From the NCBI GenBank assembly GCA_000310025.1, contig FN649735.1, positions 3,131,012 through 3,195,011 of the forward strand: a stretch of 64,000 bases of DNA, written 5' to 3'. Made by a program: the position numbers and the translations under genes. Position 1 is the first letter of the stretch; each line of letters starts with the position of its first letter. This document shows, piece by piece, positions 34,501 to 44,430 of this stretch. The notes beneath the pieces were generated by a model. That model searched no databases. It saw only the letters and a program-made list of their open reading frames with translations, and was not told the DNA's origin. This stretch comes from Ectocarpus siliculosus (lineage: Eukaryota; Sar; Phaeophyceae; Ectocarpales; Ectocarpaceae).

Positions 34501-37500
34501 TCCACAGCGGCAGCCTTTAGCGTCCTGTCACACCCTGTGAAGTCAGAGGCAAAAGCGTATACGGTAGAGGGGCCGGCATAAGGCCGCCATGGTCCAAGGG
34601 AAAACTCAGGCCATAAACAGGGCACCCGTCACAATTCAAAGAATGAGACGCCTTGATTACTCAGCCTGTGCCGAGCGACTTCACCGGCCTTAAGCAGGAC
34701 AGGCGGCCTCATTCATGTGGCCTTATATCGGACCCCTACTGTATGAATTCTGTGCGTTTTGATATCAAGGGCATCAAAGCAACCACGTGTTTAACGAAAC
34801 AACGGAAGGACAAATTCCGCCTTGTGTGAAACGTGCATACCCTTCTCGCGCACATCTGTGCTGGGTGTTTGTAGCGACCGCGTGGATGCCTCTCAAACAA
34901 GGCGCACGGGATCAAGCAATGCAAACTATCACTGCGGAAACGCTTGTTGTGGCTTTACGTCGAATCGACACGTCGAATCACCCCTGTGAGAAAAGCACCG
35001 CTGTCGGGAGGGGTGAATAACAGGCACACCTCAGTTGAGCAGCCCTCCCCCCCAAAAAACGGCCGTGGGCATGCACAAAAAGAGGAGGGGGGATTGCGCC
35101 CGTGATGCCTTGACCCTGGTCTGCAAAGACCGTGACGAAGGCAGAGAAGGTGGGAACGTTGCATGAAGCATGTGTTCTTTCACAGCCTTCGCCCAACCAA
35201 CCAACCAACACCATTTGAACTGCGACGAGGTCATTCACCACGAAGAACGAAAGACGGTGAAATAGGGTTTCTTAGGATGAATACCACCGTGAGCAGAATC
35301 TTGGCGTGGCAAGTACGCCCCCAACAAAAGTACGCCCCCAACAAACGCCCCCTCCGCTACCTCCACACTTTTCCTTCCAAAACGAAACAAAGACACCCCT
35401 CTCCCTCTCGTCGAGGTGACCATCCCCCCGGCCTTCCCCTTACCCGCAACGGCTTTCACGGTCACCGACAACCGCGCATCCTTGGTGCCCGAGAGCAGGG
35501 TCAGAGAAGCGCGTACCATCCGATGCGACTCTCTCCCGGCACGAATCACGCACACCCCCGAGGTGCGGTCAAAGGATCGAACTGAGAAGCGTGCACGGCG
35601 AGCGAAAGGGTTGATACGTGGCAAACGTACACGCGCGCGTCAGTTTGGTAGTTGTGGGGACGGAGGGCCCAAACGACTCGAGCTACTGAGGTTGCTTAGC
35701 ATCGGCAAGTCAGTGCATTGATGCGCGTAGGGACCCTAAACCTCCGAGAAAATCTATGCTGACATTGTCGCCGCCGTGATGATTAAGAGTCCTCGTTGTT
35801 GTTCTTGTTTGCGAAGCGGCCCAGCCGGTATATCAGTCACCTGGCCGCAATGGTCCTGGCGAATAGCTGGCAGGGGTAACTTGAACATCGTTTGTGATAT
35901 CTACCATAGCAGACTACAGAACGCCCATTCCCGCCACCGCGACCCTCCTCCCGCACGTGCACACACCTTGAAGCGATTGACTAGTGCTGCCCGACCCGAA
36001 GTCCCCAAAATTGGCTTCAATCGATTCCTGAGAAGGCAACCAAAGCAAAGAGTTGGAGCAACTTCGCACCGAGGGTGGGCAAAAGCTATGCAATCGCTGG
36101 TAACCATTGAGTTATCGACGGCGAGAGAAAGGAGGGGTGTCCCGTTAGCTTGCAGAGAGACAGACACGGTTGAGGTTCCACCTTCCTGTGACCACAGCAT
36201 GTACGCGAAAGTAAGGCGCTATCACAGGCGATCGACAGAAGGGGTGGCAATCAACGAAGGGCAAGAGACCAGAGCATGCTAGACTACCAGCTATTGTGGT
36301 TTGCACAGCAGTAGCTAGACTAATTCTCCGTGACGCGACACACATGTGGCACTTACCCGGAGCATCGCCAAGATTTCGCTCGGCCCCAGCTCGGCTATCC
36401 TCTCTTGACTTGCCGCAGCTATGGTCGCCACCAGGTATCTATGCTTGAACCTAACCATCGCATGTCTCAATACCCAAAGAGAGAAAACAAGCCTGGCACA
36501 GCGAGCAACGCGCTCCGCGGTTGTCTACCACCTTTCTCTGTACACTTGTGAACCGGTGAGCACGAGGTGATTGACCACCAGTAACCTGTGAGGGAGTCTC
36601 CGTGCCTGGGACTTCCGTACACTGGTTCACCAACAAAGGTAGAGCCGAGACAGGGGATAGGAAGAAGTGGAAGAGTGCCCGTGACGAAGTCGGAGAGGCA
36701 GCAGCGTGCCAGCGCGCCAAGCACTTCGCTGTTGACCAAACCAAAAAATGCGGCGAGATTAGTCCCGAAACCATCATGTGACTTGGGTTTCATTTGGTTC
36801 TGAAGGGCTTCCGAACAGACGCTCCGTGACGTAGCATGCATGCTGGGGGTCTCGTAGTCGGGCAGGCCACCTCACGCCGCCTGCCTGGCCTGACAGCTGA
36901 GCTCCACAGACAGCGACTCGTGCACCTCTTCATGGACGTTGAGGTCCAAGCAGACTCCTCGGAGAGCTTTGCATCAGCAGGAGTACGAAGAGAGGACCGG
37001 CTCGGACTACGCTGGCGTTGCGCGTGTGTAGCAGGTGAGGGGAAGAGACCGCTGTACTAATATCTATGTACAGCCGCGCGTGGTTGCGCGTGGTTGACCG
37101 CGTGAGGGAGGTCACGAGGTACACCTTCCCGTGCTGGAACCAGGACAGAGCTCGATACAACTGAGAAACTCGGGAAGAACCTTATTTTCAATCAAGGCGC
37201 GCTGCCTGTCACGTGTAATTGCTGACCAAATGAAGTCGTCATGTTCGATACACAGTACTTTGACTCGCCTAGACTATCATAAGCCGCCTCTGTTGCAAGA
37301 CGTCAAAACGAGTGCAGCGGCCTCGTTTCGTACACACGGCGCAACAATCATCCGGGACCGCGGTGGCAGTCGTAGGAAGGGTGCCCCTCTCCTGGAGTCC
37401 ATTCCTGCAAAAGAAAATGTAGCAAAGCAGTAAAGTAGAAGAGAAAGAAAGTAGGAAAGACTCTCTGGTGGGGGCAGCAGAGCCTTTTGGCGGGACCTCC

Positions 37501-38033
37501 CACAAGGTGTTTCGTTGTACATAGTCGAGCTTTTCTGATGGACTCGGGCTCCAACTCCTGCTCCTCAGCCAACAAGCGCTCGCCAGCCTCTCTTTTTCGC
37601 CAAGCGTACCGAGGAGTGAGATTGATTGAATCTTGTCGTACACTGACAAACAATATTTGTTGTCGCAACCACACCGTTGCAGCTGCTTCCAACTTTTGCA
37701 TGATACGACAAACATGCGACTGAGGGCGTTCGCGGATCGTGCAGTAACCGTGCAGATTCATCACGATTTGCTCCCAGGCAAAAGGGGACCACACGTCTGC
37801 CGTACGCGGGCTAGCGTAGTACATGGCGGCAACTTGACAACTAGATAAAGGCGAGCGGCCGTCAATGCACGGGGTAATAAAAAAATATGAAAAATGGGCA
37901 CCATCGGGAGCGCTCCATCGAGATGCTGTTTGTTGCGGTGGATAACCGATCACCCGCTTCCGGCTCTATGGAGTTTTTAAGAGGGTATTCCACAGGAGCC
38001 ACAAGAGCCGAGACTAATCTTCGCTCAAACTCT
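31562..38033. other. Gene-poor interval between the tetraspanin locus and folD
   Basis: Probably begins with 3' UTR, then a (GA)n/poly(G) tract near 32041-32076. GC content drops and stop codons are frequent in all frames. A few open frames have protein-like composition but no family, start or splice support: minus 34404-34625, minus 35235-35624, minus 36467-36841, and minus 37348-37953. The last has 201 codons and an ATG, and lies head to head with folD. I treat them as unproven. The right end should hold the folD promoter. Confidence 0.45.
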
Positions 38034-38080
38034 GAGACTATTTTGATGCACTGCAACGCGCGGCCACTGGTGTCACAAGC

Positions 38081-41000
38081 TTGACCTGTCGCCCATTGTC
38101 CCTGTTCCTCTCACCCTACCGAGCAGGACTCCTATTGTTGCTGAGTCAGGCCGTCACCGGAGCCGCCGCGTTCGCCTTCGTTCCACGTGTTGTTCTGCAC
38201 CGCACGGCGGACACCAGCGACTGGAGAGCGGTTGGAAAGCAGCGAGGCACCCAGCAAAGAAGCCGAGCGCTGGTGGCTGGGGAGAGGCGCGTCTTCGAAA
38301 CTCGGACTGTGTGGAAAAGCAGCACAAGTGGCAATACTGCTGGCGCCATGGACGGAGAGCAGGAAAATGCCAAGATTATCGACGGTGCGTAGTGCGTAGT
38401 ATTGAAGGATAGGTCGCACGGCAGGGTGTTGTACTGCGTGCGCGCGCTCATGAACTTGTATTCGTTACAGCTGTGCAAATAAAGCGGACGTATTTTTGTG
38501 TCAGACATCTCTCGCTTTGTTAGTTTCTCGTGTTGTTGAAAAGTCTTCAGCAGGCGAACTATGGGCCACTTGGAAGTTCCACCGCTCCAGGTTACACCAG
38601 TCCATGCATTCTGTGTTTGTGGGGCGGGTTCGCAAGTTTGACCTAAAGCCATCACACCCTTCCGTCCCTCGCAGCCCCCACCGACGGTATTGCTGAACAC
38701 CACGTTTCATAGACGGCACAGCAGAAAGAATCATGCTTGTTCAGCCCAGCCCAAGAAGCATGTTGTTCAAGCCTCGCTCCCTCCACCCAATAAGCATGGT
38801 TGTCCGACCCTCGCTCCCACCCCGGCTGTTAGGCAAGGCCACAGCTGCAGCTATTCGGGCAGAGCTCAAAGCGGAGGTGGAGGCGCACGTGCAGTCCTCT
38901 GGCGGACCGCCCCCGGGGCTAGCGGTGGTTTTGGTCGGGGACAGGCGGGACTCGGCAACGTACGTCCGGATGAAGAAGAAGGCGTGCGATGAGATAGGGG
39001 TCAGCTCCTTCGGATTCGATTTCCCGGAGGACGTGACTCAGGATGTAAGAGGGTGTAGTGGGGGGTGCATCGAGAAGTATTCTTCGCGCATCTAACTCTG
39101 ACGCGGTGGAGTAAGGGTGAATCGAGAAGTACTTGTGTCTTCACTCGGACGCAGTGGCCTAATTGTGTTTCGTGAAGGGAAGGAGGAGAGGTTGGTGTTT
39201 CTTCACCACGTATCTCTCCAGATGGAACAAGCGTGCTGCAGACGTTTCGATCTTGACAACGACAAACTGTTCTGAACTCCTGGATTCTAGCCCGCGGTCT
39301 CCTGCATCGCCTTCGTCCGGAAGATTGTTGTTGAAGTTGCTGAACGAATTGTGGATGACACAACGCAGCTGCTACCAACTGGCAATCTTCCCGCCTCGCC
39401 TACCTGCCTGTCCTCCCACTCATTTCCTTATAGACGCTCCTAGCTTGCGTTGGAGAACTGAACTCTAGGCCGGACGTACACGGTATCCTGGTGCAGCTAC
39501 CTCTACCCAAGCACGTGAGAGCCTCAGCGGTTGGCCGACGTTACCAACAATCATGTCCAACCTTTGGGCTCTTGTTGGATCTTTCCTCGTGCGCTTGCAT
39601 GTGAAGCCTGCAGCTTGACCACCCATGAAAGAGGAGGGGATAACGGCTCGTCCGAGAATGTGCGTTCCTCCAGCGCCGGGCTGTTGCTGTCACCGTTAGC
39701 ACTTGGCCACAAGGGATGTGCTGCTTGCTCAGATTCAGCATTTTCTTGGTTTGGCACTTTCGCCACCGTGACGCCCACGCATTTTGTCAGATTGATGTAT
39801 GTGCTGCTTGCTCAGTGCCTCTGGCAACATCGTCTACTTACAATGCCAGTGGAACGATGTACTGCTGTTGTTGAGCGTATATCATTGCAAGATTGGAGTG
39901 AGGATCACCCATGTTTGACGGAATACCAACATCATCTCAGTTTGGTGCTTTCGCCACCTTTGACGGACACGCCTTTTGTGTCAGATCGACGAGCAATCGG
40001 TCTTGCAAGCGATCACGCCTTCCAAGGACGTGGACGGCCTTCACCCGGCCAATGTGGCGGCGCTGTGCACGGGCAGGACTCGAGCCCCTGGGCAGGCGGC
40101 CTCCTGGCAGCTCAAGGACCTGGACTTTCATGTTCCCTGTACGCCTCAGGTATGACAGCACGAACCGTTGTATGCATCAGAAACGCCGGCCTAGACTTTC
40201 ATGTTCCTTGCACGCCTCAGGTAAAATGCACGAACCGTTAAAAGTATGCTTAAGAAACGCCGACCTGAATTTTTGTGCTACCTGCACGCGTCAGGTAAAC
40301 CGCACGAGTGGATATGAAACGCAAGAATAGACTAACAGAGTTGTGCCAACGTCACGTATTTCTTGGCAACGATGAAGCCTGTAGGCGGCTGCTATCGACG
40401 AGACTTTCCCCATCTGTCGTGAAATGCCAACCGAGGTGTGCCTTTATTGACCACATACGGCTTGTGGAAAATCCATGGTTTCAGGGCTGCATCGACTGTA
40501 CTTTTTGCTCTTGACAATATTCGGCTTGTGGAGAATCCATGGTGTCAGGGCTGCATCGAACTCCTGCACCGTACGTTTTGCTCTTGACAACCATACGGCT
40601 TGTGAAAAATCAATGGTTTTAGAGCTGCGTCGACTGTACTCTTTGCTATCGACAGCTTAAGGCTTGTGAGAAATCTGCATCGAACTCCTGGACCGTACTT
40701 TGCTCTTGACAACTTACGGGTTGTGGAAATTCCATGGTTCCAGGGCTGCGTCGAGCTCCTGGACAGTGTCGTTCTTTGCTCTTGACAGCATACGGCTTGT
40801 GGAGAATTCATGGTGTATCAGGGCTACATTGAACCCCCTGGCCGTAGTTTTTGCTCTGGACAACAATACGGTTTGTGGGAAATCCTGTATCGAACTCCTG
40901 GGCCGTACTTTTCGCTCTTGACAACATTCGGCTTGTGGAAAGTCCATGGTTCCAGGGCTGCATCCTGGACCGTACTTTTTGCTCCTTCTTGACAACTTAC

Positions 41001-42922
41001 GGCTTGTGGAAAACCCATGGTTCCAGGGCTGCATCGAGCTCCTGGACCGGTACGGCGTTGAGATCTCGGGAAAGCGAGCAGTCGTCCTCGGGCGTTCCAA
41101 TATCGTCGGTATCCCGGTGTCGATGCTGCTCATGCACAGAGACGCGACGGTGACGATGACACACTCCAAGACCGTCGACATCGCCTCTGTGGTGAGTGAA
41201 CAGTGAACTCCTTTGACCCACCCACCGACGCGAGGACGCTTGGTCAATGGCCTTACACCTAAGACATGCAAAACATTAGAGTACGCCCGCCCCCCCCCCT
41301 GCCCCCGGCCCACCGACGCCTTCTTGTGAGAGGCTTGGCGGGATTCACCCTGTTACAGGGCACGGCGGTCGGCGGCGCTGCNNNNNNNNNNNNNNNNNNN
41401 NNNNNNNNNNNNNNNNNNNNNNNNNNNNNNNNNNNNNNNNNNNNNNNNNNNNNNNNNNNNNNNNNNNNNNNNNNNNNNNNNCCCCCCCCCCCCCCTCCGT
41501 TTTTTTCCTGCCCCCGCCCCAATCTTCTTGAGTCACGCTGCACCAACAGGAAAAGTGCCTTTAAGTTCCACGTTTTTCCGGCCCTTGTTTCCTTTCCCTG
41601 GGTAAAGAGTTTTTCCCCTTGTTTCGCCGGGCATCGTTTTTTTTTTTTTTTTTTGGGGGGGGGGGGGGGGGTCGTTGCGTTACGACGCGGCGTCGAAAGG
41701 TGAGGGAGGCGGACATCGTCGTTTGCGCAGCGGGTAGGGCGGAGATGGTCAAGGCGGATTGGATCAAGCCCGGGGCTGCCGTGATCGACGTGGGGATCAA
41801 CTCGGTGGACGACGCCACCACGAAGAAGGGGTGAGCAAGCGAGCGCGCGCGTGGCGCTAGCCTGTGAACGGTGTCGTTTTAATGGTTTGTATGCGAAGTG
41901 GTGGGACATTCCTGGTTTTCTCGTGTCAGCGCATATGGGGTGGACACTCGTGTGGTTTTTTCGTGTCAGGGCGCATGGGACGGCCCGCCGTTCTTCTTCG
42001 CGTTTGTGCCGTGCTTCGTTGTTGTTGCTTGGCGGACTGCGCGCCCCAAGCTGCGAGCTGAGGGGATCGCCATGGAGGCCACCTCTGCGGGACACGCCCG
42101 CCGTCGTCAAAGGGGGCTCAAGCCGAAGCCGGCCAAACGGTTGTCTGATTTTCGTTTTTTTTTTGTCCGTTGACGGCGCGAGCTGCTTGTTGCTCGCATC
42201 CAGCTCCAGCGGCCACAGCACCAGCGTGTCACGGGTACGGTTGCTACGACTGCTGCGAGTCACCGTCGTGCTGCCGTTCGTTTATTATCCTCATGCCCGC
42301 TTGTTTTGGATGAAGATGCGCGATATGCATTCCATGTTTTCTTGCACCCCCGTTTGTGCCTGTTCCGACCGTCTTCCGAAAAGGTATCGTCTGGTGGGAG
42401 ATGTGGACTTCAAGGCAGCCAAAGAGGTTGCTGCCAAGATAACTCCGGTGGGTCTCGCATAAATTCCGGCGCTTTCATTACCTTCCTGCCGCTTGCTCAG
42501 GAGTTTGTTGAGTTTCTCGCTGCGTGATTCAAACATGTTCGTCCGGCAGTCTCCCCATAGCTGTGCGACGAGCATCGCGTCTTCTTTGGCACGACAAGTC
42601 CGTGACTACAGGCAATTTGTATCTTGGTTGAGTGTGTGAGGGCACGTTTCGCCCACGTTTGCACTTCGACAAGACCATTGCTGTTAATGCCGGCCGCCTC
42701 TGGTGCTGCGTTCCGTGGCAGGTGCCGGGCGGCGTTGGGCCGATGACAATCGCCATGCTCTTGCGCAACACCGTTAACGGGGCGACACGGGCAGCAGCAG
42801 CAGCAGCAGTAGCAGCAGCAGGCGGCGGCAGTGCGGGGTCTGGGTTAACCGACAACCTTCCCGTGCCACCTCCAGATAGCTCTTCCGACAAAGTGGCAGC
42901 GCCAACGCCGAACACCGAGTAG
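38081..42922 (+). CDS. folD: Bifunctional methylenetetrahydrofolate dehydrogenase / methenyltetrahydrofolate cyclohydrolase, plastid-type
   Basis: Eight exons agree in phase: 38081-38384, 38833-39044, 39434-39514, 39985-40149, 41027-41191, 41700-41830, 42384-42447 and 42722-42922 (about 440 residues). The enzyme interconverts 5,10-methylene-, 5,10-methenyl- and 10-formyl-tetrahydrofolate with NADP. Visible signatures: AKIIDGKA across junction 1; [17 protein letters not shown] carrying the catalytic Tyr and Lys; [35 protein letters not shown]; the nucleotide-binding [28 protein letters not shown]; and [16 protein letters not shown]. Exon 1 carries a hydrophobic segment and AAAFAFVP, a heterokont plastid-targeting signature. 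No in-frame ATG precedes it after a stop near 38031, so a short upstream exon is likely; ATGGAGTTTTTAAGAGG at 37967 would fit. Intron 5 contains a 100-base assembly gap; intron 4 is built from copies of its own borders. The tail after the core is Ala/Gly/Pro-rich. Confidence 0.93.
38748..38832 (+). repeat. Tandem duplication at the 3' edge of folD intron 1
   Basis: Two adjacent units of about 42 bases, each containing AAGCATG(G)TTGT then CTCGCTCCC(T)CCACCC, end at the acceptor of exon 2 (AG at 38831-38832). Confidence 0.6.
39056..39170 (+). repeat. Tandem duplication at the 5' edge of folD intron 2
   Basis: Two units of about 55 bases share ATCGAGAAGTA(T/C)T and a later GACGC(G/A)GTGG. They lie just after the donor at 39045. 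Confidence 0.6.
39756..39992 (+). repeat. Displaced copy of the folD exon 4 acceptor region
   Basis: The sequence around the acceptor of exon 4 (GTTTGG..CTTTCGCCACC then TTTTGTGTCAG/ATCGACG at 39985) has a diverged copy about 180 bases upstream, ending TTTTGTCAG/ATTGATG near 39790. The copy keeps the AG and the first exonic bases. Confidence 0.65.
40118..40300 (+). repeat. Three tandem copies of the folD exon 4 / intron 4 junction
   Basis: The real junction ends GACTTTCATGTTCC(C)TG(T)ACGCCTCAG and is followed by GTATGA at 40150. Two more copies of the exon end plus donor follow, with GTAAAA at 40221 and GTAAAC at 40295, at periods of 71 and 74 bases. The copies also share GCACGAACCGTT and AGAAACGCCG. 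The two intronic copies have donors that look as good as or better than the true one. Reading through the first donor meets TGA at once, so the copies are not coding extensions. Confidence 0.85.
40444..41050 (+). repeat. Nine tandem copies of the folD intron 4 / exon 5 junction
   Basis: The unit, about 60-75 bases, reads TACGGCTTGTGGAAAATCC, then ATGGTTTCAG, then the exonic start GGCTGCATCGAACTCCTGGA, then CCGTACTTTTTGCTCTTGACAA. The ninth copy contains the real acceptor at 41025-41026 and continues as exon 5. Upstream copies keep a junction AG at about 40484, 40548, 40622, 40743, 40821 and 40955; two copies (near 40670 and 40890) have lost the AG segment. Divergence among units shows the array is not recent. 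Confidence 0.9.
41382..41481. other. Assembly gap of 100 N in folD intron 5
   Basis: Exactly 100 unknown bases, a conventional placeholder. The right flank is a C run and a T/G homopolymer block follows at 41638-41671, so sequencing probably failed in simple sequence. The folD frame on both sides is intact, so the gap is intronic. Confidence 0.98.
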
Positions 42923-44430
42923 CTAGCGGCCGTAGGTCGAGACGCCTCGTCGGGTAGACACGCTGGGCTTGGTCGGAGCCTTGAAGGCCAATTTTTTGTT
43001 CGCGTTTCTTTGTCGAACGTTGCTGTCCATGACGACTAAACAGTGTTTCTCGCTTCGACATAAGCACCAGATGCAGTTATTGTTGTTGGAGGTAGCGGTT
43101 CGCCAGGCAGGCTGTTGTGACCTGTGAGGGATGCCCACGCGTGTCTGGTTCTCCCGAAAATCGAATGGAATGTGTTCTTGCGGCGTGGATTTTCGCTTGC
43201 TCTATGGGACCCGCTAGACTGCTTGGCGTGTCCCTTTCCTGCGGCGAATCTTGTTCCGTTTGACAAACGATGTTCCGTTTGACGAACGACGAAGGAGACA
43301 TCATACCGCTTGCCGATCAGGCCGAACGACGCGGACGAATTTGGCAGAGCCGGGAGGGTGTTGGAAGTTGGTCAGACAGGATGACTTCAGATGCGATGGA
43401 CTTGCCACACACGAGTGAATGGACTTCGGAAACTTTTGTTTGTGGCCCGGCCCGTACAAGCCTTGACTTTGTGCTTTTGATGGAACTCAGACACAGAAAA
43501 TGACGCGAATTATGAGTACGTATGCCGTACCTGTTTAAACATTGACCTCAAAAGAATGCTGCACAAGGCAAAATCGTATCGAGGAGGAGCATGGTGCTAC
43601 AATGTGACGTCGAAAAACATTTTTTGGGCCAACGCGCGTGCGGGCGATCGGTGCCATTCCACTAATTTATCTACAGTAGTAATCATTACTGACGAACGAG
43701 TAGAACGAGCAGGAGATGGCCGTCGTGATGACTTATCCTTATTGCGTTGTCGCGACACATCTAGACAACCAACGACACAGCTTGTACTGGAAAGGTGGCA
43801 GAAGTACTCCTTGTATATGCGGTAACATGATCCCTGACATGTCTTGAAAAAAACAATGCATCCTTCAAAACGTCGGCAAGTAAGTGATGTGGTGGTGTGG
43901 GCGACCTTAATTGAGCAAGCAACGTGCCTGATAGGGGGTTAGCCCCTCCGATAGCATTGAAATCTGTTGCAGCGCTCGTGCGTGTGATTCATGATCTTTC
44001 GCGTCAGGGGATGGATGCGCTCGTATCTTCGTATCTTTTGAAGCACTGCTTTTGGATTTGCCTCCCTCTCCCTGGGATGCAGAGACTACAGCAGTACCTC
44101 TCCGTGATCTTGTCGCGGTTGAACCCTGGGGGGCGCCTGGAAAGTGAAGGAACACCAAGGTCACCGGGCCAGGAGAGCTGTGTGCGGGAGATGCTACAGC
44201 GGAGAAACACAGACAAGAGACAACCACATGAGCTTGCATGAGCCATTCCGCAGGTGGGGATCGACAGTGTGGAACTTAAGCATACTATAGTGGGTTGTTC
44301 TGAGGTCTGCAGACCCCCCTGAGGAGACTTTGAGACTTCGAAATGTCACACACGGCAGTGCCGTGGTCAATCATGTGTGTTGTGCTTGGGGACGGGGGAG
44401 GGCAACATCAGAGCTTTCCACAGTGCTGCC
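42923..44430. other. Intergenic interval between folD and FANCL
   Basis: Probably the folD 3' UTR followed by the FANCL promoter. Short frames on both strands lack family features or splice partners. A small direct repeat (GTTCCGTTTGAC(A/G)AACGA) sits at about 43253-43288. Confidence 0.5.

Noticed and set aside
36467-36841. Minus-strand ORF with protein-like composition (EALQNQMKPKSHDGF)
   Set aside because: No family match, non-consistent starts and no splice partner; could be an old transposon fragment but cannot be supported.
40714-41313. 199-codon minus ORF across folD intron 4 and exon 5
   Set aside because: It reads antisense through the junction repeat array; the repeats give a repetitive pseudo-protein.
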